A stretch of 34,202 nt of DNA from Gordonia effusa NBRC 100432 (GCF_000241305.1 NZ_BAEH01000093.1:1-34202); one strand, 5' to 3'; shown: positions 23,921-32,831, counted from the first letter of the stretch. Translations and numbers: made by a program. The notes: generated by a model from the letters alone, not told the origin.

Positions 23921-24541
23921 CTATCGCTCGGCCGGCTGAATGGATACGACGCCGGTGCCGTCCCAGCGAAGCGAGAACGCCTCGCCGCCACCCTGCCCGA
24001 TTGCGCTACGCCAGGACACGTCGGTGACGAAAGACTGCGACAACTGCCCACGGGCGCAGACGAACGCATCCGGGTCGACGACGAGCGGGAACTGCGGCGA
24101 CACTTCGAGGTGGATCAGCGGACCGCCTTTGGACAACAGCGCGACTTGTCCCTGCCCGGTGACCGTCGTGGTGAACAGTCCCTGCCCCGACATACCACCG
24201 CGGACGCCCGCGAAGGTGATATTGGTCGACAGATTTGGCGTCAACGCCAAAAGTTGTTGCGATTCGACTTGCAAGGTCTCGCCGGTCAGGTCGACGACGG
24301 TTACATTGGCCGCATCTTGCGCGAGGTAGACAATGCCGCTGCCGGTGCATTCCATCAGCGATAGTCCTTCGCCGGTGGCCTTCTGTTTTATCCCGGCAAG
24401 CAGACCGTCCCCGCCGCCGAATCCCGCGGACTTGAACGACACTTGACCCTCGAACGCGATCATCGAACCACTCAACGCCCGGATAGAACTGTTGTTGAGA
24501 TGAGCTTCGACGACCCGCTTCGTCTTCGAAACGAGTTGCAT
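23921..24541 (-). CDS. AIM24-family protein (first of three)
   Basis: The 206-residue protein begins the AIM24 operon. IRALSGSMIAFEGQVSFKS, GSGIVYLAQDAANVTVVDL, QQLLALTPNLSTNITF, GLFTTTVTGQGQVALLSKGGPLIHLEV and a closing FSLRWDGTGVVSIQPAER give the repeated strand pattern seen in its two neighbours. It lacks the glycine-rich insertions of the second and the Gln-rich tail of the third. The ATG at 24541 follows GAAGGG by 10 bases. The frame is open to 24598 but with no ribosome site. It is divergent from the CitE-like gene, with a 217-bp gap (24542-24758) that must hold both promoters. I could not pick out convincing -10/-35 boxes there. Confidence 0.85.
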   Translation of the reverse strand: MQLVSKTKRVVEAHLNNSSIRALSGSMIAFEGQVSFKSAGFGGGDGLLAGIKQKATGEGLSLMECTGSGIVYLAQDAANVTVVDLTGETLQVESQQLLALTPNLSTNITFAGVRGGMSGQGLFTTTVTGQGQVALLSKGGPLIHLEVSPQFPLVVDPDAFVCARGQLSQSFVTDVSWRSAIGQGGGEAFSLRWDGTGVVSIQPAER

Positions 24542-24758
24542 GAAATGGAACCCTTCGCAGGAGTAATTACTGGTGGGTCGCCATTTCACACCGAACACGG
24601 CAACCAGCGATTACGACAATAGCGCCACCGACCCGCGGTGGGGCACCCTCTGCGGGCTTTTCACGTCAAGGTCATTTGGCTGGCGCACACGCGTCCGATT
24701 TCGCCGGTACCATCACGGATGTCGCTTTCCGGGGGCCTGCAGCGAGAGGAGTCGCCCC

Positions 24759-25949
24759 ATGAGTATTTCCGCGGAGCCAGTCCGTACCTCCCTGCGCTAT
24801 TTCAATCATCTGACGCCGGCCATCACCGAACGGCTCTTCCTGCAGCCACCACAACCCTTTTCCGACGACGACGAGCGGGAGCGCCTCGCCTATGCGCTCG
24901 GCGCCACGCTCTACGTCCCCGGTACCCGGCCCGATCTGTCGGCCACCATCGGCCGGCGCTGCGCCGATGGCGTGCGCTCGATGGTGATCGACCTCGAAGA
25001 TGCCGTCGCCGACGACGAACTCGAAGTCGGCCTCACGCAGACGGTCAGCACCCTCGACGCGCTCGCCGGCACGTCCGCCGCGGGGATGCTGCTCTTCGTC
25101 CGTACCCGTACCGCTGGTGACATCACCCGATTGGTCGAACGCCTTGGCCAGGGCGTCGATGCCCTGACTGGATTCGTGGTGCCAAAGTTCACCACCGCGT
25201 CCGAGTCCGCCCTGATCGCCGTTGCCGAGGCAGCGGCCTATCTGGGCAAACATCTCTACGTGATGCCCGTGCTCGAATCACCCGAGCTGGTCTACCGCGA
25301 GAGCCGCGACCTACAGTTGCAGGGCATTTCCGAACTACTCGGTCGCTATCGAAACCATGTCCTGGCGGCTCGGATCGGCGCGACCGATATGTGTGGCGTG
25401 TATGGCATCCGGCGCGACCGAGATCTGACTATCTACGACGTCTCGGTTATCGCCGAAGCCATCACCGGTGTCGTGAATTACCTTGGCCGCCAAGACCAAT
25501 CCGGTTTCATTATTACCGGCCCGGTCTGGGAGTACTTCGCCGATCACGAACGGATGTTCCGGCCAATGCTGCGCACCACGCCGTTCGCCGAGAACGATGC
25601 CGTCCGGTTCCGTCAACAGTTGGTGAGCCGTGACCTCGACGGTCTGCTCCGCGAGATCGCGCTCGACCGCGCTAACGGCATTCACGGCAAGACCGTCATC
25701 CATCCGTCGCATGTGGCGCCGGTCAATGCGCTGTCGGCCGTGACTCACGAGGAATATCTCGACGCACTCGACATCACCGCGTCGAAAGCGGGCGGCGTCC
25801 GCGCGTCGACCTATGGGAATAAAATGAATGAAGCTAAGCCGCACCGGATTTGGGCACAGCAGGTCCTCACCCGCGCTTCGGTCTTCGGGGTGACTAACCC
25901 TGGGATCACGTTCGTCGACCTGCTCACCGAGTTGGTGACATCGAACTGA
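24759..25949 (+). CDS. HpcH/HpaI (CitE-like) aldolase/lyase of the Ter metabolite module
   Basis: The 396-residue protein has the CitE-like TIM-barrel signature. Its metal- and substrate-binding elements are VIDLEDAV (76-83), followed by LLFVRTRT, GFVVPKF, LYVMPVLESPELVYR and LAARIGATDMCGVYG. Family members cleave or condense CoA-thioester or oxo-acid substrates. In Ter clusters this version has been proposed to act in the synthesis of a nucleoside-like metabolite, so it is not citrate lyase. GAGAGGAG lies 8 bases before ATG 24759, which decides this start over the open frame from 24573. It opens a five-gene operon in which every junction overlaps by 1-4 bp. The first overlap is TGATG with the PRTase gene. 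Confidence 0.88.
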   Translation: MSISAEPVRTSLRYFNHLTPAITERLFLQPPQPFSDDDERERLAYALGATLYVPGTRPDLSATIGRRCADGVRSMVIDLEDAVADDELEVGLTQTVSTLDALAGTSAAGMLLFVRTRTAGDITRLVERLGQGVDALTGFVVPKFTTASESALIAVAEAAAYLGKHLYVMPVLESPELVYRESRDLQLQGISELLGRYRNHVLAARIGATDMCGVYGIRRDRDLTIYDVSVIAEAITGVVNYLGRQDQSGFIITGPVWEYFADHERMFRPMLRTTPFAENDAVRFRQQLVSRDLDGLLREIALDRANGIHGKTVIHPSHVAPVNALSAVTHEEYLDALDITASKAGGVRASTYGNKMNEAKPHRIWAQQVLTRASVFGVTNPGITFVDLLTELVTSN

Positions 25950-27247
25950 TGGATAGTTCGTCACCGCAGTGGACCGCACGTCACCTCGACCTATCCGTAG
26001 CCGATGGCTTGACTAATTCATCTTGGCAGGCAACCGATCTCGTCATTCCCGGCCTTCGCCGCAATCCGCGCCGCGCGCACCTGCTGGTCTCGACAGTGCT
26101 GGGCAAACATATCCCAACCGATCCACTCCGCGTCCGCGCGGCAGCCGAATCCCTCGGTGACTTGGTGGCCGAGGCGTTACGCCGACTCGCGCCCGACACC
26201 CAGACCGATGCCGCAACGGTATTCGGATTCGCCGAGACGGCAACGGGATTGGGCCACGGCGTGGCCGCTCATCTGCGAAGCCATTGCTACTTGCAATCGA
26301 CGCGTCGTACCGGCCCCGACGTTGTGGTACTCGGCGAGTTCACCGAGGGGCACTCGCACGCCACCCGCCATCTGATCCAGCCGACGTCGGCCGACCTATT
26401 TTCCGACAACCGCGCGCCACTCGTTCTCGTCGACGACGAGATCTCAACCGGCGCAACCGCGATCGATGCCATTCGCTCCCTGCACTCGATCGCTCCGCAT
26501 CCGGCCTATGTGGTGGCATCGCTCGTTGACATGCGGACACCGGCACATCGCGCCGAGAACGCTTCCGCCGCAGCCGAACTCGGTGTTGACATCGAGTTCG
26601 TCGCGCTAGCAGACGGCGCCGTGGCGTTGCCGCCCGAGTTGCCGGCCGCGGTTGCTGAACTAGTTACTACACCGCTGAATCCGATTGCCGCACAGGCAGG
26701 TTCCGCCGATTTCCTCGTCATCGACTGGCCGTCCGACGTTCCCGACGGCGGACGCTTCGGCTTCCTCGCCGACGACTACGACCGGTTCACCGCGGCGGCC
26801 TGCGACGCGGCGACATTGATCGGCACTCGGCTCCCGCAGGACCACATTGTCGTTGTCGGGCACGAGGAATTGATGTATCTGCCACAACGCATCGCTGAGG
26901 AGATATCCGCCGACGGACGCGACGTCGGGTACCAGACCACCACTCGATCACCGGCCATTGTGATCGACGCGGATGGATACCCGTTACGTCGCGGCTTTGA
27001 ATTTATTGCGCCCGAAGCTGATTCGACGGCGCGCCGCTACCTGTACAACGCGAGCCGATCGGCGGCACAGCCCAGTGCGATCGTGTTGGTGATCGACACT
27101 CCGGCCGACTCCCACGAATTGCGCGCGCCGGGCGGTTTGCTCGACGTCGTCACTCGAGCGGGTCACGACGTTCTCGTCGTGGTGGTACCCGCGCCAACTC
27201 AGGCGGGTCTTCGTGATGGCCGCGCACATGTGAAGGCAGCCCGATGA
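25949..27247 (+). CDS. Phosphoribosyltransferase-TRSP domain protein
   Basis: The 432-residue protein joins two domains. The N-terminal half is a PRTase fold with the PRPP-binding loop LVLVDDEISTGAT (158-170), preceded by the hood region around VFGFAETATGLGHGVA. The C-terminal part contains the name-giving TTRSP motif (residues 331-335) and SRSAAQPSAIVLVIDTP. The pair corresponds to Pfam PRTase_2 plus TRSP. In the Ter literature these enzymes are predicted to attach a base-like moiety to ribose phosphate. The ATG shares its A with the preceding stop, and the end overlaps the StiP gene by 4 bp (ATGA). No signal peptide is present, so it is cytoplasmic. Confidence 0.87.
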   Translation: MDSSSPQWTARHLDLSVADGLTNSSWQATDLVIPGLRRNPRRAHLLVSTVLGKHIPTDPLRVRAAAESLGDLVAEALRRLAPDTQTDAATVFGFAETATGLGHGVAAHLRSHCYLQSTRRTGPDVVVLGEFTEGHSHATRHLIQPTSADLFSDNRAPLVLVDDEISTGATAIDAIRSLHSIAPHPAYVVASLVDMRTPAHRAENASAAAELGVDIEFVALADGAVALPPELPAAVAELVTTPLNPIAAQAGSADFLVIDWPSDVPDGGRFGFLADDYDRFTAAACDAATLIGTRLPQDHIVVVGHEELMYLPQRIAEEISADGRDVGYQTTTRSPAIVIDADGYPLRRGFEFIAPEADSTARRYLYNASRSAAQPSAIVLVIDTPADSHELRAPGGLLDVVTRAGHDVLVVVVPAPTQAGLRDGRAHVKAAR

Positions 27248-28380
27248 CCACCGGAGTGACCACTGAACCGTTGACCGGCCCCGCCTTCGGCTCCTATGCC
27301 GCCGACGAGGTGACCTGGTTGCTCAAGGACCTGTCCGATGTCGAGTTGGAAGCCGATATCTCGTTACGCGAGAAGCGCATTCAAGAAGGCACCGCACATT
27401 ATGCCGAGTCACTACCGATCGAGTACCAGCCAACTGACTCTTACCGGCTGCTCTTCGACGAGACCCTGACCGCGTCGGCACCGAGGTTAGCCGAGGCAGT
27501 CGGTGCCGTCACCGATCTCCTGATCAACGATCGGGGACAGGATCTGGTGCTGGTTTCGCTAGCCCGGGCCGGGACGCCGGTCGGCATCCTCATGCGCCGC
27601 TGGGCCGCATACCGGCACGGCGTCGACTGGGCGCATTATGCGGTATCGATCGTGCGTGATCGCGGCATCGACATGGTCGCGCTTGATTACCTTGTGGCGC
27701 ATCATGATCCGTCATCCATCGTGTTTGTCGACGGATGGACCGGAAAAGGTGCGATAGCCAAAGAATTGTCGGAGGCATTGCGCGACTACGAACAAGCTGG
27801 TGGGCCGGCGCTCAACGACGATCTCGCGGTCCTCGCCGACCCCGGGTCGTGCGTACGAACCTTCGGCACTCGCAGCGACTTTCTCATCGCGTCGGCATGC
27901 CTTAACTCGACGGTCTCGGGGCTGGTATCGCGCACCGTCCTGAACGACGAGCTGATCGGACCGGGCGAGTTCCACGGCGCCAAGTTCTACCGCGATCTGA
28001 CACCATTCGACGTCTCGAATACCTTGCTAGACACAGTGTCCGAGCAATTTTCCACCGTCGAGGCAGCGGCGGCACACCGGGCCGAACAGATCGCCGCATC
28101 GGACCGTACCCCGACATGGTCCGGGTGGGCTTCAGTCGAGAAGGTTCGCGAGCAGTACGGCATCTCGTCGGTGAACTTCGTGAAACCCGGCGTTGGGGAA
28201 ACGACACGCGTCTTGCTCCGCCGGGTGCCGTGGAAGATCCTTGTGCGCGACGTCGACGCTCCCGAGCATGCTCACATCCGGCTGCTCGCCGCCGATCGCG
28301 GTGTTCCGGTTGAGGTTGTCGATGATCTGGCGTACTCCTGTATGGGTTTGATCGCCCCCGTCGACAGTGACGCCCAATGA
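27244..28380 (+). CDS. StiP-family / PELOTA-domain protein of the Ter module
   Basis: The 378-residue protein has the layout of the family currently named cysteine protease StiP and earlier PRTase_1, followed by a PELOTA RNA-binding-like domain. Recognisable pieces are TWLLKDLSDVELE near the start, VLVSLARAGTPVGILMRRW (about 100-118), YAVSIVRDRGIDMVAL, and SIVFVDGWTGKGAIAKEL (about 159-176), which looks like a PRPP-type loop. FLIASACLNSTVSGLVSRTVL follows. The last 70 residues (RRVPWKILVRDVDAPEHAHI, then GVPVEVVDDLAYSCMGLI) are the PELOTA part. Whether it is a peptidase or a PRTase is unresolved, and both names appear in databases. It overlaps both neighbours by 4 bp in the same operon. Confidence 0.85.
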   Translation: MTTGVTTEPLTGPAFGSYAADEVTWLLKDLSDVELEADISLREKRIQEGTAHYAESLPIEYQPTDSYRLLFDETLTASAPRLAEAVGAVTDLLINDRGQDLVLVSLARAGTPVGILMRRWAAYRHGVDWAHYAVSIVRDRGIDMVALDYLVAHHDPSSIVFVDGWTGKGAIAKELSEALRDYEQAGGPALNDDLAVLADPGSCVRTFGTRSDFLIASACLNSTVSGLVSRTVLNDELIGPGEFHGAKFYRDLTPFDVSNTLLDTVSEQFSTVEAAAAHRAEQIAASDRTPTWSGWASVEKVREQYGISSVNFVKPGVGETTRVLLRRVPWKILVRDVDAPEHAHIRLLAADRGVPVEVVDDLAYSCMGLIAPVDSDAQ

Positions 28381-29261
28381 CCGAGGCAACCGCGGTGGCA
28401 GATCACACACTGGTCGCGACGGACCTCGACCGTACGATGATCTACTCGCGAAACGCTATGGGCGAGAATCAATTTCACTCCACGTCGCCACAGTGCGTCG
28501 AAATCTACGAGGGCGCTCCGTTGTCATATATGACGCTGCGGGCGACCGAGCAGTTGACAGCGCTGGCGGCGACGACGGTCGTGGTGCCCACCACCACCCG
28601 CACCCCGGAGCAGTACCAGCGAATATCGCTGCCGGGCGGCCCGTACCGCTGCGCGGTGACCAGTAACGGTGGTGCCATCTTGGTCGATGGTGTGCGAGAT
28701 CCTCAGTGGCACAGCCATATCGCTCGACGCGTCGCCGCCGACGGGACATCGCTCGACGATATTCTCGTGGCGCTAACCCAACGAGTCCCGGCCGCTCACC
28801 AGGTCGATGGTTGGGTCCGCAAGGTACGCGTCGCCGACGATTTGTTCTGCTACCTCGTCGTCGAGCCCAGTTTGCAGCCGCCCGATTTTCTGCCCGCCTG
28901 GCAAGAATTCTGCACCGCGAACGGATGGAGTGCGTCGCAACAAGGCCGCAAGATCTACACGATGCCGCTGGCCGTGACGAAGAGTGGGGCAATCGCCGAA
29001 GTGCGACGGCGCCTCGTCGAGGAAGGCACATTGTCACCGTCGCACACCATGCTCGCCGCGGGAGACGGCTGGCTCGACCACGACCTGCTCCTTGCCGCCG
29101 ACACCGCGATCCGACCCTGTCACGGGGAATTGGAGTTGTTGAACTGGCAAGCCGCTAATGTAACTGTTACCGCCGGGCGTGGGGCGTTGGCCGGCGAGGA
29201 AATTCTTTCCTGGATGCAATACCGCACCGCCCTGGATACCGACCGAATAGGAATGACGTGA
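28377..29261 (+). CDS. HAD-superfamily hydrolase of the Ter module
   Basis: The 294-residue protein starts with the HAD nucleophile motif LVATDLDRTMIYS, with D16 as nucleophile and D18 as general acid (DxDxT). A threonine motif II (TTVVVPTTTRTPEQY, about 62-76) follows. Lys motif III falls near AVTKSGAIAEVRRRL, and the acidic motif IV is AAGDGWLDHDLLLAADTAI. The cap between about 90 and 190 makes it a Cof/sucrose-phosphatase-type HAD. It probably removes a phosphate from the product of the PRTase step. In Ter operons a HAD phosphatase is a standard member. Both ends overlap neighbours by 4 bp (ATGA, GTGA). Confidence 0.87.
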   Translation: MTEATAVADHTLVATDLDRTMIYSRNAMGENQFHSTSPQCVEIYEGAPLSYMTLRATEQLTALAATTVVVPTTTRTPEQYQRISLPGGPYRCAVTSNGGAILVDGVRDPQWHSHIARRVAADGTSLDDILVALTQRVPAAHQVDGWVRKVRVADDLFCYLVVEPSLQPPDFLPAWQEFCTANGWSASQQGRKIYTMPLAVTKSGAIAEVRRRLVEEGTLSPSHTMLAAGDGWLDHDLLLAADTAIRPCHGELELLNWQAANVTVTAGRGALAGEEILSWMQYRTALDTDRIGMT

Positions 29262-30610
29262 CTCCTTTAGTCAAGGGCCAGAATGGGCCGTTAACGACCA
29301 CCGACCTCGTGGTGTCGGTGACGCTCACCGCTCCAGCGGACGTCTCCGCGCTGTTGGTTACCGATACCGGTAAGGTGCGTTCCGACGCCGACTTCGTGTT
29401 CTTCAACCAGCCGACTGGGCCGGGCGTCAATCTCGTAACCGGACCGTCGGGCGCCTCGCTGCATATCAACAGCCGCAACGTGCCAGCCGACATCGATCAG
29501 ATTCGAGCGGTCATCACGCTCGACGATGCGTCGAGCAACTTCGGCCGTTACCCCGCGCCAACCGCTCACGTCGCCGATGCAAACGGCACCGAGTTGTACT
29601 CCTATCAGATCGACGGATTGAATACCGAATCTGTGGTTATCGCGCTGGAAGTGTATCGGCGCCAAGGCGATTGGAAGGTTCGCGCCGTCGGGCAGGGCTA
29701 TGCCGGCGGATTCGCCGACCTGGTGCGCGATCACGGTGTCACCGTCGATGACGCCCCCGCGCCGCCGAGCACACCGGTAGCTCCGCCGAGCACACCGGCG
29801 GCGCCCGCGGCTCCGACCGCGCCGGTGGGTGCTCCGCCGGCATCGGCTCCGCCCACCTTGGACTACCCGGCGCCAAGCTACGGCACCCCGGCGCAGCCAC
29901 CGAGCTATCCGGCTCCCAATTTCGGCGCGCCGGCCACCCCACCGCCGCCGTCGTACCAACCGCAGCCCTCGTATCCGCCGGCGCCAGCTCCAGCCGGTGG
30001 CGAGATCAGCCTGACCAAAGCGCGACCAGTCAGTCTGACCAAAGGGCAGAAAGTCACGCTGCGCAAAGACGGCGGCGTAGCTCTGACTCAGATCCGGATG
30101 GGCTTAGGTTGGGACCCAATTCGCAAGAGTGGCGGCCGGTTTGGCGGCGGCGGACGCAGTGCGAACATCGACCTCGACGCGTCGGTGATCCTGTTCTCCG
30201 GCCAACAGTCAGTCGACACAATCTATTTCGGCAACCTCCGTTCGCCGGATGGTTCAATCGTGCACTCGGGCGACAACCTCACCGGCGAGGGGCAAGGCGA
30301 CGACGAAGTCATCAATGTCAACCTGCCGCAGATTCCACCGCATGTTGACACGTTGCTCTTCATCGTGACGTCATACCGGGGGCAGACCTTCGAGCAGGTC
30401 GACAACGCATTCTGTCGTCTCGTCGATTCGACCACGAATGCCGAGCTGGCTCGCTACACGCTGAAAGGTGGAATGCCGTTCACCGCAATGGTTATGGCGA
30501 CCATCGTCCGCGTCGGCAGTGACTGGAAACTACACGCGATCGGCGACGGCCTGAACGCGAAGACACCGGCCAAGGCGTTGCCGTTCCTGGGACCGTTCCT
30601 CGGACGATAG
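29258..30610 (+). CDS. Two-domain TerD-family protein with Pro-rich linker
   Basis: The 450-residue protein consists of two TerD-like domains. The first (1-165) keeps the fold (FVFFNQPTGPG, TELYSYQIDGLNTESVVIALEVYRR, WKVRAVGQGYAGG) but lacks the calcium-binding signatures. The linker (about 166-248) is very rich in Pro, Ala, Ser and Tyr. The second domain (249-450) has SLTKGQKVTLRKDGG, NIDLDASVILFS and HSGDNLTGEGQGDDE, so its metal site looks intact. The start is GTG 29258, overlapping the HAD stop. It closes the operon, and a strong hairpin lies 28 bp downstream. The architecture suggests one metal-sensing domain and one that binds a partner. That is inference. Confidence 0.9.
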   Translation: MTPLVKGQNGPLTTTDLVVSVTLTAPADVSALLVTDTGKVRSDADFVFFNQPTGPGVNLVTGPSGASLHINSRNVPADIDQIRAVITLDDASSNFGRYPAPTAHVADANGTELYSYQIDGLNTESVVIALEVYRRQGDWKVRAVGQGYAGGFADLVRDHGVTVDDAPAPPSTPVAPPSTPAAPAAPTAPVGAPPASAPPTLDYPAPSYGTPAQPPSYPAPNFGAPATPPPPSYQPQPSYPPAPAPAGGEISLTKARPVSLTKGQKVTLRKDGGVALTQIRMGLGWDPIRKSGGRFGGGGRSANIDLDASVILFSGQQSVDTIYFGNLRSPDGSIVHSGDNLTGEGQGDDEVINVNLPQIPPHVDTLLFIVTSYRGQTFEQVDNAFCRLVDSTTNAELARYTLKGGMPFTAMVMATIVRVGSDWKLHAIGDGLNAKTPAKALPFLGPFLGR

Positions 30611-30637
30611 TGACCGCGGCTCAGCTTCCGTCCTAGT

Positions 30638-30709
30638 CGCAAACCCGACTGAAACGGTCAAACCCAACACGAAAACGTGTTGGGTTTGACCGTTAGTGCG
30701 GGGTTTGCG
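30638..30709. terminator. Nested hairpin between the Ter operon and ino1
   Basis: The core is a perfect 19-bp stem, AACGGTCAAACCCAACACG with loop AAAA and its complement (30653-30694). It sits inside an outer 9-bp stem CGCAAACCC/GGGTTTGCG. It lies between the convergent two-domain TerD gene and ino1 and could terminate either. There is no proper T-tract on the plus strand. Confidence 0.75.
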
Positions 30710-30725
30710 GGCTAGCCGCGGCGGA

Positions 30726-31820
30726 TTATTCCGCGCCGATGATGAAGGTTTCGAGCTGGGCACGCGCAAGGTCGTCGGCGACCTGCACGGGCGGGGACTT
30801 CATCAGGTAGGCCGATGCCGGGAGGATCGGGCCACCGAGGCCGCGGTCCTTGGCGATCTTCGCCGCGCGCACGGCGTCGATGATGATGCCGGCCGAGTTG
30901 GGGGAGTCCCAGACCTCGAGCTTGTACTCCAGGTTCAGCGGAACGTCACCGAAGGCGCGACCTTCCAGTCGCACGTAGGCCCACTTGCGATCATCGAGCC
31001 ACTCGACGTGGTCCGACGGTCCGATGTGGACGTTCTTGTCGGAGATCTTGTTGGCCAGCTGACCCTTCAGATTCGAGGTCACCGCCTGCGTCTTCGACAC
31101 CTTCTTGGACTCAAGGCGCTCACGTTCGAGCATGTTCTTGAAGTCCATGTTGCCGCCGACGTTGAGCTGGTAGGTGCGATCGAGGGCCACGCCGCGATCC
31201 TCGAACAGCTTCGCCATCACGCGGTGGGTGATGGTCGCGCCAACCTGGCTCTTGATGTCGTCGCCGACGATCGGTACACCGGCGTCGACGAACTTCTGCG
31301 CCCACTCGGGGTCCGAGGCGATGAACACCGGCAGCGCGTTGACGAAGGCGACCTTCGCGTCGATGGCGCACTGCGCGTAGAACTTGTCGGCGTCGTCGGA
31401 GCCGACGGGGAGGTAGGAGACCAGGACATCGGCCTTGGAATCCTTGAGGATCTGGACGACGTCGACGCCGTCGCCGTCCGCCTCGGTGATGGTCTCGCGG
31501 TAGTACTTGCCGAGGCCGTCGAGGGTGTGACCGCGCTGAACGGTGACGCCGGTCGGCGGCACGTCGGCGATTTTGATGGTGTTGTTCTCGCTGGCACCGA
31601 TCGCGTCGGAAAGGTCGAAGCCGACCTTCTTGGCGTCGACGTCGAACGCGGCGACGAATTCGACGTCGCGGACGTGGTACTCGCCGAACTTCACGTGCAT
31701 CAAACCGGGAACGGTCTCGTTCTCGTTGGCGTCCTTGTAGTACTCAACGCCCTGTACCAAGGATGAAGCGCAGTTACCTACGCCCACAATGGCAACGCGC
31801 ACCTTTTTGGGCTCACCCAT
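30726..31820 (-). CDS. ino1: Inositol-3-phosphate synthase
   Basis: The 364-residue enzyme converts glucose-6-phosphate to inositol-3-phosphate with NAD, the entry point to phosphatidylinositol, mycothiol and mannosylated lipids of the mycobacterial envelope. [19 protein letters not shown] (residues 7-25) is the NAD-binding loop. [36 protein letters not shown] and [19 protein letters not shown], which belongs to the catalytic region, follow. Length and sequence match the actinobacterial type (M. tuberculosis Ino1, 367 residues, as I recall). The ATG at 31820 is preceded by AAGGAG at the right distance. The open frame continues to 31892 only because it runs inside the PadR gene. It overlaps padR's 3' end by 8 bp, so the two are cotranscribed. 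Confidence 0.95.
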   Translation of the reverse strand: MGEPKKVRVAIVGVGNCASSLVQGVEYYKDANENETVPGLMHVKFGEYHVRDVEFVAAFDVDAKKVGFDLSDAIGASENNTIKIADVPPTGVTVQRGHTLDGLGKYYRETITEADGDGVDVVQILKDSKADVLVSYLPVGSDDADKFYAQCAIDAKVAFVNALPVFIASDPEWAQKFVDAGVPIVGDDIKSQVGATITHRVMAKLFEDRGVALDRTYQLNVGGNMDFKNMLERERLESKKVSKTQAVTSNLKGQLANKISDKNVHIGPSDHVEWLDDRKWAYVRLEGRAFGDVPLNLEYKLEVWDSPNSAGIIIDAVRAAKIAKDRGLGGPILPASAYLMKSPPVQVADDLARAQLETFIIGAE

Positions 31821-32520
31821 GGTCGGGTTCTCCTTTTCTCGGAGGCGTCGCGGCCGACTGCCGCGGCGCCCGGGTTCTTTTCTTGGGAGCATCGGTGACG
31901 TCTCCGGTGATTACCGGCGGTCCGTCGACGCCCAAATCTTTGTCGATCGTGGTTTCGGTATGCCGGGGTATCTGCCCCAACGGCATCGGAGCGGTTACCT
32001 CGCCGGATGCCTCTTCGGCGATGAGTTCGTTAAGCCAGCGGACCTCACGCTCACTCGACTCGAGGCTGAGCTCGTGGAGCTGCCGGGAGTAGCGATCCGA
32101 TGATCCGCGCGACCGGCCAACCAACTCGCGCAGACCCTCACGCCGCTCTTCGACCTGACGTCGGCGGCCCTCGAGGATGCGCATCCGCGCGACAGCCGGT
32201 GTGCGGCTGAAAAAGGCGAGATGGACCCCGAAACCGTCGTCGGTGTAGTTCTGCGGCCCGGTATCGGCGACGAGTTCGGCAAACCGTTCGCGACCGGTAT
32301 CGGTCATTTGGTACACGCGACGTCCGCGGCGCACCTTGACTCCCTGCGGCCCGTCATCTTCGACGATGAGCCCGTCGGCTTGCATCCGACGCAGCGTCGG
32401 GTAGAGCGAGCCATAGGAGAAGGCACGGAAGGCGCCGAGTAGCCCGGTCAGGCGTTTGCGCAGTTCATAGCCGTGCATTGGCGATTCAAGAAGGAGTCCC
32501 AGCACAGCCATTTCGAGCAT
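31813..32520 (-). CDS. PadR-family transcriptional regulator upstream of ino1
   Basis: The 235-residue protein begins with the PadR winged helix: [20 protein letters not shown], then [19 protein letters not shown], with the wing at [18 protein letters not shown] charged helical region (about 110-180) for dimerisation follows, and then a Pro/Lys-rich tail. GAGGAGG lies upstream of the ATG. The gene ends 8 bp inside ino1 in another frame. This pairing matches Rv0047c-ino1 (Rv0046c) of M. tuberculosis, where a role in controlling inositol synthesis is plausible but, to my knowledge, not the best-established control. Two candidate operator palindromes lie upstream of its start. Confidence 0.9.
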   Translation of the reverse strand: MLEMAVLGLLLESPMHGYELRKRLTGLLGAFRAFSYGSLYPTLRRMQADGLIVEDDGPQGVKVRRGRRVYQMTDTGRERFAELVADTGPQNYTDDGFGVHLAFFSRTPAVARMRILEGRRRQVEERREGLRELVGRSRGSSDRYSRQLHELSLESSEREVRWLNELIAEEASGEVTAPMPLGQIPRHTETTIDKDLGVDGPPVITGDVTDAPKKRTRAPRQSAATPPRKGEPDHG

Positions 32521-32580
32521 ATGCGTCGCCTCCTCACAGAATCAGTCGGTCGTGCGCTGTCGATGTGACGGCACGCAGTA

Positions 32581-32619
32581 TCACCAAAATCGGTGAACTC
32601 GATGCTACACGCGAATGTA
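32581..32619. promoter_or_regulatory. Two inverted repeats upstream of padR-ino1
   Basis: TCACC-N6-GGTGA (32581-32596) and TACA-N6-TGTA (32606-32619) lie 61 and 86 bp upstream of the padR start. The second resembles the ATGT/ACAT-type half-sites bound by PadR proteins, with shorter spacing. Autoregulation of the padR-ino1 transcript is the simple reading. Confidence 0.35.
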
Positions 32620-32831
32620 TCGCGCCGATATAACAGGGGGTAGTTCGGTGACCATCGTCACCGCGAAATGGATAGTTGCGGGATATTGCGGTAGCGGCGC
32701 GGACTCTGCGGGCGGCGACTATGGGGGTGGTCGAGGTGTATTAAGGCCACTGCCACGACATGCAACCTAGACACGGTGCAGTGCATACGTTTTCGAGTCG
32801 TCGTGCGAGGTCTCGATACACCGGCTCGCGA

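Noticed and set aside
24573..24758. N-terminal extension of the CitE-like protein
   Set aside because: A strong ribosome site precedes ATG 24759. The extension has no family resemblance and would fill the divergent promoter region.
30696..31766. 356-residue open frame on the plus strand, antisense to ino1
   Set aside because: It mirrors ino1 codon by codon (GC-rich third positions keep the opposite strand open). No domain is recognisable and ino1 is certain.
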